Made by a program: the position numbers and the translations under genes. The notes below the pieces were generated by a model. The model did not search any database and had not been told where the DNA came from. It worked only from the letters and a program-made list of their open reading frames with translations. From Clostridiales bacterium (GTDB lineage Bacteria > Bacillota > Clostridia > Christensenellales > CAG-138), in contig SFNQ01000024.1 in assembly GCA_004554165.1 (NCBI GenBank), positions 1 to 51,967 of the forward strand: DNA of 51,967 bases, written 5' to 3'. This document shows positions 17,921 to 26,553 of this stretch, in pieces; within the stretch, counting starts at the first letter, position 1; the number at the start of each line of letters is the position of its first letter.

Positions 17921-19036
17921 ATGTTTGATCCGAGAATCCAGAAGCTGGCCCACAACCTGATTCATTACTCCTGCCGCCTGCAAAAGGGCGAAAACATCCT
18001 GATCGAATCCATCGGCGGCAATGACGACCTGGCCCGCGCGCTCATCAAGGAGGCGTACCGCGCCGGCGGCGTTCCCTTCCTGTGGCTTGGCGACAAGGCG
18101 ATGGACCGCGAGCTCGTCATGCACTGCTCCGTGGAGCAGCTGAAGCTGCGCGCCCAGGTGGACGGCGCGCTCATGTCCAGAATGCAGGCCTACATCGGCG
18201 TGCGGGGCGGCAGCAATTCCTCGGAAATGGCCGACGTGCCCGCAGAAAAGATGAACGATTATATGACCCACTACTGGTCGCCCGTACACGGCGAAATCCG
18301 CGTGCCCAAAACCAAGTGGTGCATCCTGCGCTATCCCTCGCCCTCCATGGCGCAGATGGCCGACATGAGCACGGAGGCCTTTGAGGACTACTTTTTCAAC
18401 GTCTGCTGCCTGGATTACGGCAAAATGGACCGCGCCATGGACGCCTTGCAGGAGCTGCTCCAGCGGACCGACCGCGTGCGCATCACCGGTCCCGGCACGG
18501 ACCTTCACTTCTCCATCAGGGGCCTGCCCGCGGTCAAGTGCTCCGGCAGCTGCAACATCCCCGACGGCGAGATCTATACCGCGCCGGTCCGGGACAGCGT
18601 CAACGGCGTGATCTCCTACAACACGCCCGCGCTGCGGGACGGCTTTACCTATACGGACATCCGCTTTGAATTCAAGGATGGCAAAATCGTCAAGGCCGAG
18701 TGCAACGACAACGCGCGCATCAACAAGCAGCTGGACATTGACGAGGGCGCGCGCTATGTGGGCGAATTTGCCATCGGCGTCAACCCCTACATCACCTTCC
18801 CCATGAAGGACACGCTGTTCGACGAAAAGATTGCGGGCAGCATCCATTTCACGCCGGGCTCCTGCTACGACGAGTGCGACAACGGCAACCGTTCCAGCCA
18901 GCACTGGGATCTTGTGCTCATCCAGACCCCGGAATACGGCGGCGGCGAGATTTACTTTGACGACGTGCTCATCCGCAGGGACGGTCGCTTCGTCCTGCCG
19001 GAGCTGGACTGCCTGAACCCCGAAAACCTGAAATAA
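17921..19036 (+). CDS. M29-family aminopeptidase
   Basis: A 371-residue thermophilic-type (AmpS/AmpT/PepS) metallo-aminopeptidase that removes N-terminal residues from peptides. The start is at MFDPRIQKLAHN with GGAGGTGTTCCC upstream. Conserved M29 features are visible: the IPDGEIYTAPVRDSVNG segment with a metal-binding Glu, GARYVGEFAIGVNP with a second Glu, then a His in AGSIHFTPG and the SSQHWDLV His/Asp pair. It ends before a strong terminator. Confidence 0.93.
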   Translation: MFDPRIQKLAHNLIHYSCRLQKGENILIESIGGNDDLARALIKEAYRAGGVPFLWLGDKAMDRELVMHCSVEQLKLRAQVDGALMSRMQAYIGVRGGSNSSEMADVPAEKMNDYMTHYWSPVHGEIRVPKTKWCILRYPSPSMAQMADMSTEAFEDYFFNVCCLDYGKMDRAMDALQELLQRTDRVRITGPGTDLHFSIRGLPAVKCSGSCNIPDGEIYTAPVRDSVNGVISYNTPALRDGFTYTDIRFEFKDGKIVKAECNDNARINKQLDIDEGARYVGEFAIGVNPYITFPMKDTLFDEKIAGSIHFTPGSCYDECDNGNRSSQHWDLVLIQTPEYGGGEIYFDDVLIRRDGRFVLPELDCLNPENLK

Positions 19037-19054
19037 ACCGCCCTGACCCTGCCG

Positions 19055-19099
19055 GCGGCGCGCGTTCTCCCACGGAAAGCGCGCCGCTTTTGTTTTTTT
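19055..19099 (+). terminator. Rho-independent terminator
   Basis: GCGGCGCGC (19055-19063) pairs perfectly with GCGCGCCGC (19079-19087), followed by TTTTGTTTTTTT. It closes the aminopeptidase gene; the next promoter's -10 box begins 11 bases further on. Confidence 0.85.
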
Positions 19100-19110
19100 C
19101 GTCCGCATGG

Positions 19111-19116
19111 TACAAT
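19111..19116 (+). promoter_or_regulatory. -10 box (TACAAT) giving a near-leaderless transcript
   Basis: TACAAT ends six bases before the ATG at 19123, and no ribosome binding site fits between them. No good -35 box at 17 bases is seen (the region is the T-run of the preceding terminator). Confidence 0.5.
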
Positions 19117-19122
19117 AGCAGC

Positions 19123-19476
19123 ATGAAACGAGGGGACTTTGCCGTAATCTGCGCCGCGGCGCTGCTGTCGCTGCTGCCGCTGCTGCTCCTGCTGCCGCAG
19201 CGGGGCGGGGCCGTGCGCGTCGCCGTCCTGCAGCACGGCGCGGTCATCTATGATGGCCCGCTCTCCGAGGACGCGAGAATCGTCACCCCGGAGGGCGGTA
19301 ACGTCATTGAAATCAAAAACGGCGAGGCGCGCATGCTGCTTGCGGACTGTCCGGACGGGCTCTGCCTGCGCGCGGGCGCTGCGGGCGCGCTGCATCCGCT
19401 GGTCTGCCTGCCGAACCAGGTCGCCGTCATCATCTCCGGGGAAGGAGGCGATGCGCTGGATGCCATCACGCAGTAA
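19123..19476 (+). CDS. NusG domain II-containing protein
   Basis: A 117-residue protein of the NusG_II family (PF07009): one N-terminal membrane segment (~6-25, VICAAALLSLLPLLLLL) and an extracytoplasmic beta domain with the family's LLADCPDGLCLRAG and HPLVCLPNQVAVII motifs, including two conserved cysteines in CPDGLC. The exact function is unknown, but such genes are regularly next to a Gx transporter gene, as here. The stop lies 26 bases inside the next frame's possible start region, so the two are coupled. Confidence 0.87.
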   Translation: MKRGDFAVICAAALLSLLPLLLLLPQRGGAVRVAVLQHGAVIYDGPLSEDARIVTPEGGNVIEIKNGEARMLLADCPDGLCLRAGAAGALHPLVCLPNQVAVIISGEGGDALDAITQ

Positions 19477-19990
19477 GGTCCGCCGCCTGACCCTCGTGGC
19501 GCTGCTCTGCGCCATGGCGCTGGCGACGCAGTATTTTGAAGCGCTTCTGCCGCCCATCGTGCCTGCAATTCCCGTCCGGCTGGGCCTTGCCAACCTGTTC
19601 ACGCTGTATGCGCTGCTGCGCCTGTCGCGGCTGGACGCGCTGGCCGTCTCTCTTTTGCGCTGCCTGCTGTTTCCGCTTCTCTCCGGCGCGGTCTCCGGCT
19701 TTTTCTATGCGGCGGCGGGCAGCCTCTCGGCCTTTTGCGCCATGGCGCTTCTGCTGCCGCTGTATGCGTGCGGTACGCTCTCCCCCATTGGCCTCAGCGT
19801 GGCGGGCGCCTTTTTTTTCAATCTCGGGCAGACGCTTGTGGGCCTGCTCGTCACAGGTCCCGCCATGCTGGCCTATTTCCCCTATATGGGCCTGCTTTCC
19901 ATCCCCGCAGGCGCGGCGACGGGCCTTGCCTGCCTGCTGCTCATCCGCCGCCTCGCAGGGCGGGAATCGTCTGCCAGCTCCCGATCGTAA
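19460..19990 (+). CDS. Gx transporter family protein (Hpre_diP_synt_I)
   Basis: A membrane protein of ~176 residues with about five to six hydrophobic segments, of the family once called heptaprenyl diphosphate synthase component I (PF07456) and now regarded as ECF-S-like. TLVALLCAMALATQYFEALL and PVRLGLANLFTLYALL are typical. AAGGAGG (19442-19448) serves it; the ATG at 19451 is only two bases from it, the one at 19460 eleven, so either could be used. It overlaps the 3' end of spoIID on the other strand by 50 bases. The substrate is unknown. Confidence 0.85.
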   Translation: MPSRSKVRRLTLVALLCAMALATQYFEALLPPIVPAIPVRLGLANLFTLYALLRLSRLDALAVSLLRCLLFPLLSGAVSGFFYAAAGSLSAFCAMALLLPLYACGTLSPIGLSVAGAFFFNLGQTLVGLLVTGPAMLAYFPYMGLLSIPAGAATGLACLLLIRRLAGRESSASSRS

Positions 19991-20954
19991 CGCCGGTATA
20001 GTAGTGCAAAAGGATTTCTTCATAGTCCGCACCGGCCCGGGCCATGCCGTTGGCCCCGGTCTGGCTCATGCCGACGCCATGGCCAAAGCCCTTCGTATCA
20101 AAGCGAACGGTCTTGCCCGTCAGCGTAACGGTGAACATCGTGCTGTCCAGACCGACCAGGTAGCGGAGCTGCTTGCCCGTCAGCGTTGCGCCGCCCAGAC
20201 GGATGGCGTTGACCCGGCCGCTCTCCGTGCGGGACACGACGGCAATCTGATCGGCCAGCCGCCCCTCCGACAGCCCCGCCTTCGGATAGCTTTCATTGAC
20301 CCTGCGGCAAAACTCCTCATAGGAGAGCTTCACCGTTGCGGAGAGCCGGGAGGTGCCCGTTTCGTTTCCGCTCTCCACCGCCCGCAGATACGGCCTTGCC
20401 ACGGCAAAGACGTTCTCGGAATCCTCCGTATACCCGCCGGAAGCGCTGTGGTACAACGCCTCGATGGGCTCGCCCTCATAGAGCAGCACCTGCCCCATGG
20501 TCTTTTGCACCGCCTGCTCCACGCGGGCGCGGTTTTCCTCATAGCTGTTTGTCCAACGCGCCCGCTGCCGCTCGGCGGAGGCGAAGGCCTGGCAGCAGTT
20601 GCTGCCCGTACACACATCCGCATCCGAGGAGTTGCAGCCGCCGTGCAGGAGCTTTCGCACCGTATAGGTGCGGGCCGCGACCGCCTGCGCGCAGAGCGCC
20701 TCCTCCTCAAACGAAGCGGGCATCTCCGCGGCAACCACGCCCACAAGATATTCCTCCAGCGGTTCCTCCGTAATCTGACCCGTGCGCCGGTCATAGACGG
20801 AAATGCTGAGATCCGAATAGACCTGCACGCTGAATCCGCCGTCCGCCGCCGTTTCCGTCTGCCCGCGGGCATAGACGCAGCCGCGGATCAGCAGGACAAA
20901 AATCCCCAGCGTACAGGCCGCGGCAACGACCCTGCCCCAGCAAACCCGATACAC
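19941..20954 (-). CDS. spoIID: SpoIID/LytB-domain protein (stage II sporulation protein D)
   Basis: Lytic transglycosylase that removes stem-less glycan strands at the engulfing septum during sporulation, anchored by one N-terminal membrane helix. A GTG start at 20954 is chosen because AAAGGAG lies six bases upstream; this gives 337 residues, close to B. subtilis SpoIID (343). Visible: TM (~8-28), LEEYLVGVVAAEMPASFEEE with the catalytic Glu, AVAARTYTVRK, and the C-terminal GFGHGVGMSQTGANGMA. A short insert (CNSSDADVCTGSNCCQAF) holds several cysteines, as in other SpoIID proteins. Suggests spore formation or its remnant. Confidence 0.92.
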   Translation of the reverse strand: MYRVCWGRVVAAACTLGIFVLLIRGCVYARGQTETAADGGFSVQVYSDLSISVYDRRTGQITEEPLEEYLVGVVAAEMPASFEEEALCAQAVAARTYTVRKLLHGGCNSSDADVCTGSNCCQAFASAERQRARWTNSYEENRARVEQAVQKTMGQVLLYEGEPIEALYHSASGGYTEDSENVFAVARPYLRAVESGNETGTSRLSATVKLSYEEFCRRVNESYPKAGLSEGRLADQIAVVSRTESGRVNAIRLGGATLTGKQLRYLVGLDSTMFTVTLTGKTVRFDTKGFGHGVGMSQTGANGMARAGADYEEILLHYYTGVTIGSWQTIPALRGGG

Positions 20955-21094
20955 CGCGCACTCCTTTCCCGCCGGCCGGACGGGTACGCTCTGGCGCACG
21001 GCCGCCCCTGACGGAAAGATTCCCTCTATCGTATTTCCTTTTCCGGCCATTCATGCTAAAATAGCTTAGATATGACGAGAAAGGACACAGCCCC

Positions 21095-21802
21095 ATGATA
21101 CAGGACGAGCTCCAGCAGCGTATTCACGACGGCCAGCGGGAAGCCTTCCGCGAAATCTACGGCGCCTACAGCCGCCAGGTTTATGCGCTGGCGCAAACGG
21201 CCCTCGGCAGCGCAGAGGGCGCGCGCGCCGTCGTCCGCCAGGTTTTTTTAACGCTCTATCGCGAGCTGATGCACACAAACAGCGATATCGACCTGCCTGC
21301 CCGCCTCTCCGCGCTTACCAACGAGGAAATCCGCATCAGCCGCATCGCTGCGGGCGATCTTTCCCCGGACGCGCTCCAGGCGCAGTGCACGGTTTCCGCG
21401 GCGCCGGGCGTCAGCACGGACGACATCATGCTGCGCATCCGCGCGCGCATGGCGGGCGGTCCGCAGGCGGAGCCCGTCCAAGCGGCGCAGGCGATGGAAC
21501 CCGCCGGGAACAGCTCCGCCGGCGAAGGGGAGCCGAAACAGGCGGAAGCTGCGCCGCCGCCCGCGCCTGCGGATCCCCCCGCGCAGAAGCAGCAGCCTGT
21601 GCCTCCCCTGACGTCCCGGCCCGCAAAAAAAGCCGCGCTGCCGGCAGGCGGGATTGTGGCGCTGGTCATCGCGGCGCTTCTGCTGCTCTTCTTTGTCTGG
21701 CTCCTGGCGGGCATCCTGATGGAGCTTTGGATCATTCCCTTTTTTGATCTGGGCTACCGCTGGTTCAACGAAAATATTTTCTCCTTCTTCTGGCTGCCCT
21801 GA
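21095..21802 (+). CDS. membrane-anchored sigma-70 region 2-like protein
   Basis: A 235-residue protein. Residues ~10-60 (REAFREIYGAYSRQVYALAQ then VVRQVFLTLYREL) match sigma-70 region 2, which binds the polymerase clamp and the -10 element. There is no region 4; instead come a proline/alanine-rich linker (~120-180) and one hydrophobic helix (~184-210), then an aromatic tail ending FFWLP. The linker composition predicts disorder. It starts a plus-strand run with dnaD, dnaC-like and rsmI genes. It could be a decoy or membrane-tethered regulator; a direct sigma activity is doubtful without region 4. Confidence 0.72.
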   Translation: MIQDELQQRIHDGQREAFREIYGAYSRQVYALAQTALGSAEGARAVVRQVFLTLYRELMHTNSDIDLPARLSALTNEEIRISRIAAGDLSPDALQAQCTVSAAPGVSTDDIMLRIRARMAGGPQAEPVQAAQAMEPAGNSSAGEGEPKQAEAAPPPAPADPPAQKQQPVPPLTSRPAKKAALPAGGIVALVIAALLLLFFVWLLAGILMELWIIPFFDLGYRWFNENIFSFFWLP

Positions 21803-21826
21803 GCCGGAGATACTGTGGGAGTTGCC

Positions 21827-23020
21827 ATGACCTGTCGATTTTCTTCCGACGCGGCGCGGCGCGAGTTCACGCCCGTAGACAATGCTTTTATCTCGGAATA
21901 CCTGCCCTCGGCCACGGGCCTGCAATTACAGGTCTATCTGTATGGGCTGATGCAGTGCTACCAGCCCGGCATGGACGGGGCCATTGCGGACGCGCTGGGC
22001 GTCTCGCAGGGGGCTGTGGCGGAAGCCTTCTGCCACTGGCAGACGCAGGGCCTTGTTCGCATTGTTTCCGAAAAGCCGCTGATTGTGGAATACCTGCCGC
22101 TGCAGGAGGCCGCCGCCGGCTCCGCCGCCCCGCAGAAATACGGCGGGCTTGTGGCGCGGCTCAACACGCTCACCGCCCCCCGGCAGTTCGGCATGCAGGA
22201 ACTCAGGCACATCTATGACTGGATCGAGGTGTACGGGCTTGAGGAGGGCGCGGTGCTGGAGCTTGTGGCCTACTGCATGGAGCAGAAGGGGCGGCGCGTC
22301 AGCATCAATTACATGAGCGCGGTGGCGCAGGGCTGGGCGGAGGACAATATCCGCACCTTTGAGGCGGCCCGCGCCGCCATCGAGGCCTATTCTCTGCGCA
22401 GGCACGGCGCAACGGCCATCCTGCGGCAGTGGAACAAACGCCGCAGGCCCACGCAGGACGAGATGGCGCTCTATGAAAAATGGACGGGGGAATGGGGCTT
22501 TTCCGACGAGGCAATCCTCGCCGCGCTGCCGCGCCTCACGGTATCCGGCAGCCCCAATTTTACCTATCTCGACGAGCTGCTTTCCGCGCTGCGGGACCAG
22601 CGGCTGACGGAGGCTTCCGACATCGCGGACGACGATGAAAAGACCGCGCAGGAGCGCGCCTTTGCAAAGCTGCTCTTTGCCCGGGCGGGCAAGGTTGAGC
22701 CGGCCACCCGCACCCAGCGGGCGCAGATCGCCATGTACCTGACCGAATACGCCATGCCCCGCGAGCTGCTGCTGTTTGCCGCGGAGCTGAGCCGGGGCGC
22801 AAACGAGCCCTTCGGCCGCATAAAGCTGCTGCTGAACGACTGGCACAACCGGGGGATTTCCACCGTTGCGGAGGCGGAGGCCCTTGAGGCCGAAAAGCGG
22901 CAAAAGCCCGCGCCGCAAAAGCGCAGAGGCGCGGCGAAGGACTACGCGCAGCGCCAGATCAGCGACGCGGATTTTGAAAACCTCTTTCTCGACCTGAACC
23001 AGGAGATTGGCGGGGAGTGA
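21827..23020 (+). CDS. DnaD-domain primosomal protein
   Basis: Replication initiation/restart protein of the DnaD/DnaB type. The 397-residue protein has an N-terminal winged-helix region (~10-90), then two DnaB_2/DnaD-type helical domains (~110-200 and ~200-360) with YLDELLSALRDQ and FGRIKLLLNDWHNRGI, the latter being the conserved YxxxIxxxW-like signature. The ATG at 21827 is preceded by GGGAG; a GTG at 21815 with GGAGA is an alternative. The dnaC-like gene begins eight bases after its stop, which fits a helicase loading pair. Confidence 0.88.
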   Translation: MTCRFSSDAARREFTPVDNAFISEYLPSATGLQLQVYLYGLMQCYQPGMDGAIADALGVSQGAVAEAFCHWQTQGLVRIVSEKPLIVEYLPLQEAAAGSAAPQKYGGLVARLNTLTAPRQFGMQELRHIYDWIEVYGLEEGAVLELVAYCMEQKGRRVSINYMSAVAQGWAEDNIRTFEAARAAIEAYSLRRHGATAILRQWNKRRRPTQDEMALYEKWTGEWGFSDEAILAALPRLTVSGSPNFTYLDELLSALRDQRLTEASDIADDDEKTAQERAFAKLLFARAGKVEPATRTQRAQIAMYLTEYAMPRELLLFAAELSRGANEPFGRIKLLLNDWHNRGISTVAEAEALEAEKRQKPAPQKRRGAAKDYAQRQISDADFENLFLDLNQEIGGE

Positions 23021-23027
23021 ACGGAAG

Positions 23028-23948
23028 ATGAGCACGCAGATCGAACGGGTTTACAGCGACATCCGCAGCGAGGAGCGGCGCGCGCTTGCCGTGCGCACGG
23101 CGGAGGCCTACGCCCGCGCGCCGGAGCTTGCCGCTCTGCCCGGTCTGCGGCAGGCCGTGCTGCGCGATGCGGCGGCGCGGCGCATCGACGCCGCGGAATC
23201 CGCAAAGCGGCTCCAGGCGCTGGACGCGCGGGAGCAGGCGCTGCTTCTTGCGGCGGGCCTTCCTGCGGACACGCTGACGCTCCGCAGCCGTTGCCCCCAA
23301 TGCCGCGACACCGGCTGGCTGGGCGGCACGAGCCGCCGCCCCTGCGCCTGCCGCCTCAAGTATATGGCGCAGCGGGATCCCGCCATCGGGATCAACGAGC
23401 GGGAAACCTTTGAAACCTTCTCCCTGGACGTCTTTCCCGATGAAGGGCAAAAAAAGCGCACGGTCAATGCAAAGAACTTCTGCATGGCCTATGCGGACAC
23501 GCTGCCCAACCCGGAAAAGCCCAACCTGCTGCTGATGGGCATGCCGGGGCTTGGAAAATCCTTTCTCTGCAACGCCATCGCCTACCGCGCGCTCTGCCGC
23601 GGGCTTGCGGCGCGGCGCGTAACGGCCTACGCCTTTGTGGAGGATGCGCTTGCCGCCATCCGGAATCAGAGCGGGCGCAGCGCTCTGTATGTCAACCTTC
23701 CGCTGCTGGTCATCGACGACCTTGGCAGCGAGCCGGTGGTTCCCAACGTATCGGAGGAGGCCCTCTTTTCCCTGCTGAACGAGCGGCTGAACGCAAGGCG
23801 CGCCACCGTTGTGGCAACCAATCTTTCCGTCTCGGCCCTGCAGGACCGCTACGGCGAGCGCGTCATGTCGCGACTCACCGACCGCAGCGCGGCGCAGCCC
23901 ATCCTCCTGACGGGCGAAAACCTGCGCTGGAGCGACGGCCTATGCTGA
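23028..23948 (+). CDS. DnaC/IstB-like ATPase, helicase loader
   Basis: AAA+ ATPase that loads the replicative helicase, partner of DnaD. The 306-residue protein has an N-terminal helical domain, a zinc-finger-like set of cysteines (C89, C92, C106, C108: RCPQCRDTG and PCACR), Walker A GMPGLGKS (171-178) and Walker B LLVIDDLG (226-233), then the sensor and arginine-finger region. The start is MSTQIERVY with GGAAG upstream. It overlaps rsmI by seven bases. No transposase partner is present, so it is a replication rather than an IS21 protein. Confidence 0.9.
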   Translation: MSTQIERVYSDIRSEERRALAVRTAEAYARAPELAALPGLRQAVLRDAAARRIDAAESAKRLQALDAREQALLLAAGLPADTLTLRSRCPQCRDTGWLGGTSRRPCACRLKYMAQRDPAIGINERETFETFSLDVFPDEGQKKRTVNAKNFCMAYADTLPNPEKPNLLLMGMPGLGKSFLCNAIAYRALCRGLAARRVTAYAFVEDALAAIRNQSGRSALYVNLPLLVIDDLGSEPVVPNVSEEALFSLLNERLNARRATVVATNLSVSALQDRYGERVMSRLTDRSAAQPILLTGENLRWSDGLC

Positions 23949-24766
23949 CACTGGTTGCAAGCCCCATCGGCAATCTCTCCGATATCACCTACCGCGCGGT
24001 GGAAACGCTCCGCGCGGCGGATGTTGTTTTCTGCGAGGACACGCGCCGCTCGCTACAGCTTTTGAACCATCTGGACATCAAAAAGCCCCTCGTCTCCTGC
24101 CACGCCCACAACGAGCGGGAGCGTGCGGCGGAGCTTGTGGCGCGCCTGCGGGAGGGACAGTCCGTGGCCTATCTTTCGGATGCGGGCATGCCCGGCATCT
24201 CCGACCCCGGCGCGGCGCTCGTGTCGGCCTGCATCGAGGCCGGCCTGCCCTATACGGTGCTGCCGGGTGCGTCCGCCGTGCTGACCGCGGCCGTGCTCTC
24301 TGGCCTGCCCTGCGGCAGCTTCTCCTTTTTCGGCTTTCTGCCCCGCGACGGCAGAGGCCGCCGGGCCGCCCTGGCCCGCATTGCAGACTGCGGACACCTG
24401 GCCATCCTCTATGAAAGCCCGCACCGCGTAGGCGCTACCTTCCGCGCGCTGTATGAAGCGCTGGGGGACTGCCCCGCCGCGCTGCTGCGCGAGCTGACCA
24501 AGAAATTCGAGTCCGTGGAGCGCGGCGCCCTCTCCGAGCTTGCGGCGCGCTTTTCCGAGGCGGAGCCCCGGGGGGAATGCGTCATCGCGGTGCTTTGCCA
24601 AAAGCAGGCCGCGCCGGAACCCGGAGAAGCTGCGCTCGACGCGCTGCTCCTTGCGGCGCTTTCGGAGGGGCGCACCGTCAGGGACGCGGCGGCGCTTGCC
24701 GCAGAGCGCCTCGGCCTCCCGAAAAAGCAGGCCTATGCCCGCGCGCTGGCGCTGCGGGAGGACTAG
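23942..24766 (+). CDS. rsmI: 16S rRNA (cytidine(1402)-2'-O)-methyltransferase
   Basis: SAM-dependent enzyme that 2'-O-methylates C1402 of 16S rRNA in the decoding centre. The 274-residue protein has the tetrapyrrole-methylase fold motifs: VASPIGNLSDITYRAVETL at 5-23, CEDTRRS, and YLSDAGMPGISDPGA, followed by LPGASAVLTA. It is translationally coupled to the upstream loader gene. Its 3' end overlaps the antisense tail of the broken gene at 24678-25220. Confidence 0.96.
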   Translation: MLTLVASPIGNLSDITYRAVETLRAADVVFCEDTRRSLQLLNHLDIKKPLVSCHAHNERERAAELVARLREGQSVAYLSDAGMPGISDPGAALVSACIEAGLPYTVLPGASAVLTAAVLSGLPCGSFSFFGFLPRDGRGRRAALARIADCGHLAILYESPHRVGATFRALYEALGDCPAALLRELTKKFESVERGALSELAARFSEAEPRGECVIAVLCQKQAAPEPGEAALDALLLAALSEGRTVRDAAALAAERLGLPKKQAYARALALRED

Positions 24767-25220
24767 CCCTGGCCGGCTCCTCCGGCGTCAGCCTTGTCGC
24801 TTCGTTCATTCGTTCCACGAAAAACACCCGGTTTTCTCCCGCCACGATCTTTCCCGTAAGCGCAATTTGATACCCCAGCCGCTCCGCATAGCCGCAGACA
24901 CTTGCGACGACCCGTCCCTCCTTCACAAACAGAAGCTGAACCATGCCCTCGCTCACGGTCTCCTGTATGGAGGGGCTGGAAAAGCCAGTCGCTTTTTCCA
25001 TCTCCTTCCTGTCCGTGTAGGGCGGGAAGCGGTAGACCGCCTCTCAGGAAAAGAGCACGGCCTGCTCAAGCGTTGTCTGCCGCCCCGGCGCAAGTGAGCG
25101 GATTGCCCGGCCGAAACGAAGGTTGTTCCACGCCACCAGCGGATCCCCAACGAGGGCATAGCCGAGGACAGGGCCGCACAGGATGGCGGGGGTCCCCGTC
25201 AAAAGCAGCTTCTTTTTCAT
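24678..25220 (-). pseudogene. exported small protein interrupted by one in-frame TGA
   Basis: Read on the minus strand from ATG 25220, a 58-residue segment with a signal-like N-terminus (MKKKLLLTGTPAILCGPVLG) runs into TGA at 25044-25046. The same frame then continues with protein-like sequence (EAVYRFPPYTDRKEMEKATG, then SVCGYAERLGYQIALTG and ENRVFFVERMNEATRL). Both parts together look like one ~150-180-residue protein of unrecognised family. The last part lies antisense to rsmI. Most likely a single nonsense mutation; a programmed readthrough or selenocysteine cannot be excluded. It lies directly downstream of the DUF4173 gene. Confidence 0.5.
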
Positions 25221-25236
25221 TCGTCCGGTTATCGCT

Positions 25237-26553
25237 TCAGTGCGCCGCATTGTACAGCTCGATCACCACGCTCCAGTCCGGCAGGTTCAGCGCGACATAC
25301 CAGTACAGCAGCGTCGCCGCGGCAATCCGCAGCAGCGGCAGCCGCTCCCGCCACAGCCGCAGCCCGCAGAGCAGGGTCAGCGCCGCGAGATACACCATCA
25401 GCCAGAGCGGAAGAATGCGCATCATTGTCAGCCCGTACGCGCCGATGTACAGCAGCAGCCGCGCGGCCGCCGAGGCCAGCAGCAGCGCCGTCGCAAACAG
25501 CAGCAGCGCCTGAAGCGCCAGCCCTGCCGCAGTCCTTTTCGCGTACCGGCAGGTCAGGCCAAAGAGGGTAAAGTTCATGAGCGCCACGGCGATGAGCTGC
25601 CAGAAGCCCTCGCGGGCATACTCCGAATAGGTCAGCGCTCCCGGCAGCTTTCCGCCGAAGAGATACTGAAACTGCACGATTGCAAAGACCGCGTAGACCA
25701 GCAGCAGCAGCGCCGTCACGATGCCCAGCGTCACAGGCGGCCAGCTTCCCGCCGCATGGTCCGGCACACGCCGCTTCTGCCCCCAGAAGGCGTTGTAAAA
25801 AAGCGAGTAGAACAGCAGCGCTGTTACAAAGGTCACCACCACGTTCCGAAGGGCAGCCGTCAGGCTCAGTCCGCAGAAGATGCGCCCCACAAGCGCCGCC
25901 ATGCCCGCGTCCGCCAGCGTCAGAAGCGCGGTGACGATTGCCGCCAGCGGCAGCCCCACCAGCAGGCCGATGAGCACGGGCGCCAGCTGTTTTCTCCCCC
26001 GGCCCAGAGAGGACATCGCGGCAAACGCCCGGCCGATTGCGGAGAAGGGCTTGATCCCAAAGCCTGCAAAGAACGCCGGCAGCAGTACGCCCTCCCGCTG
26101 CCGCGCAGGATTCTCCTGCACGAACACGAGAAACAGCAGGAACAGGCAGGGCACAAGGAGGTAATTGATAAGCCCGAACTCCCCGCCGCCGTCGAAAAAG
26201 TACCGGCAGTTCAAAACCAGCGTGCCCAGAAGCAGCAGCATTGCATAGCGGTTTTCCCATACCCGCCGCCACTGATACGCAAGATAGACCAGAAGGGCGA
26301 TGCACCAGAACAGCGCGAAGCCCCAGCTGTCGCAGGCATCGGAAAAGAGCAGCGCGGCGCAGGCGACGCCGATGAGCAGCGCGCCGAGCAGCAGCCAGCG
26401 CGCCTCTCCTGTCACGGGCGGCGGCGTTGACGATCCCTGGGCCGGTCTGCCCGGCGACACGTCCCGGCACGGGGCCGGTGATTCCGCCGCAGAGCGGCTA
26501 TCCTTCTGCGCCGAAAGCGGCGCGGCGTTTATCTTATCTTCCATGTTATCCAT
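25237..26553 (-). CDS. DUF4173/DUF4153-type multispanning membrane protein
   Basis: A 438-residue membrane protein with about twelve hydrophobic segments. The C-terminal part (YIGAYGLTMMRILPLWLMVY then LRLWRERLPLLRIAA) is typical of DUF4173 (PF13687). A polar ~45-residue N-terminal tail precedes the first helix. The start has AAGGAG seven bases upstream. Function unknown. It follows an Xre/DUF2975 pair on the same strand, an arrangement that suggests a locally regulated envelope cassette. Confidence 0.82.
   Translation of the reverse strand: MDNMEDKINAAPLSAQKDSRSAAESPAPCRDVSPGRPAQGSSTPPPVTGEARWLLLGALLIGVACAALLFSDACDSWGFALFWCIALLVYLAYQWRRVWENRYAMLLLLGTLVLNCRYFFDGGGEFGLINYLLVPCLFLLFLVFVQENPARQREGVLLPAFFAGFGIKPFSAIGRAFAAMSSLGRGRKQLAPVLIGLLVGLPLAAIVTALLTLADAGMAALVGRIFCGLSLTAALRNVVVTFVTALLFYSLFYNAFWGQKRRVPDHAAGSWPPVTLGIVTALLLLVYAVFAIVQFQYLFGGKLPGALTYSEYAREGFWQLIAVALMNFTLFGLTCRYAKRTAAGLALQALLLFATALLLASAAARLLLYIGAYGLTMMRILPLWLMVYLAALTLLCGLRLWRERLPLLRIAAATLLYWYVALNLPDWSVVIELYNAAH

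Noticed and set aside
20955..21050. Longer SpoIID starting at ATG 21050
   Set aside because: No ribosome binding site at the ATG, whereas AAAGGAG lies six bases before the GTG at 20954, which gives the normal family length.
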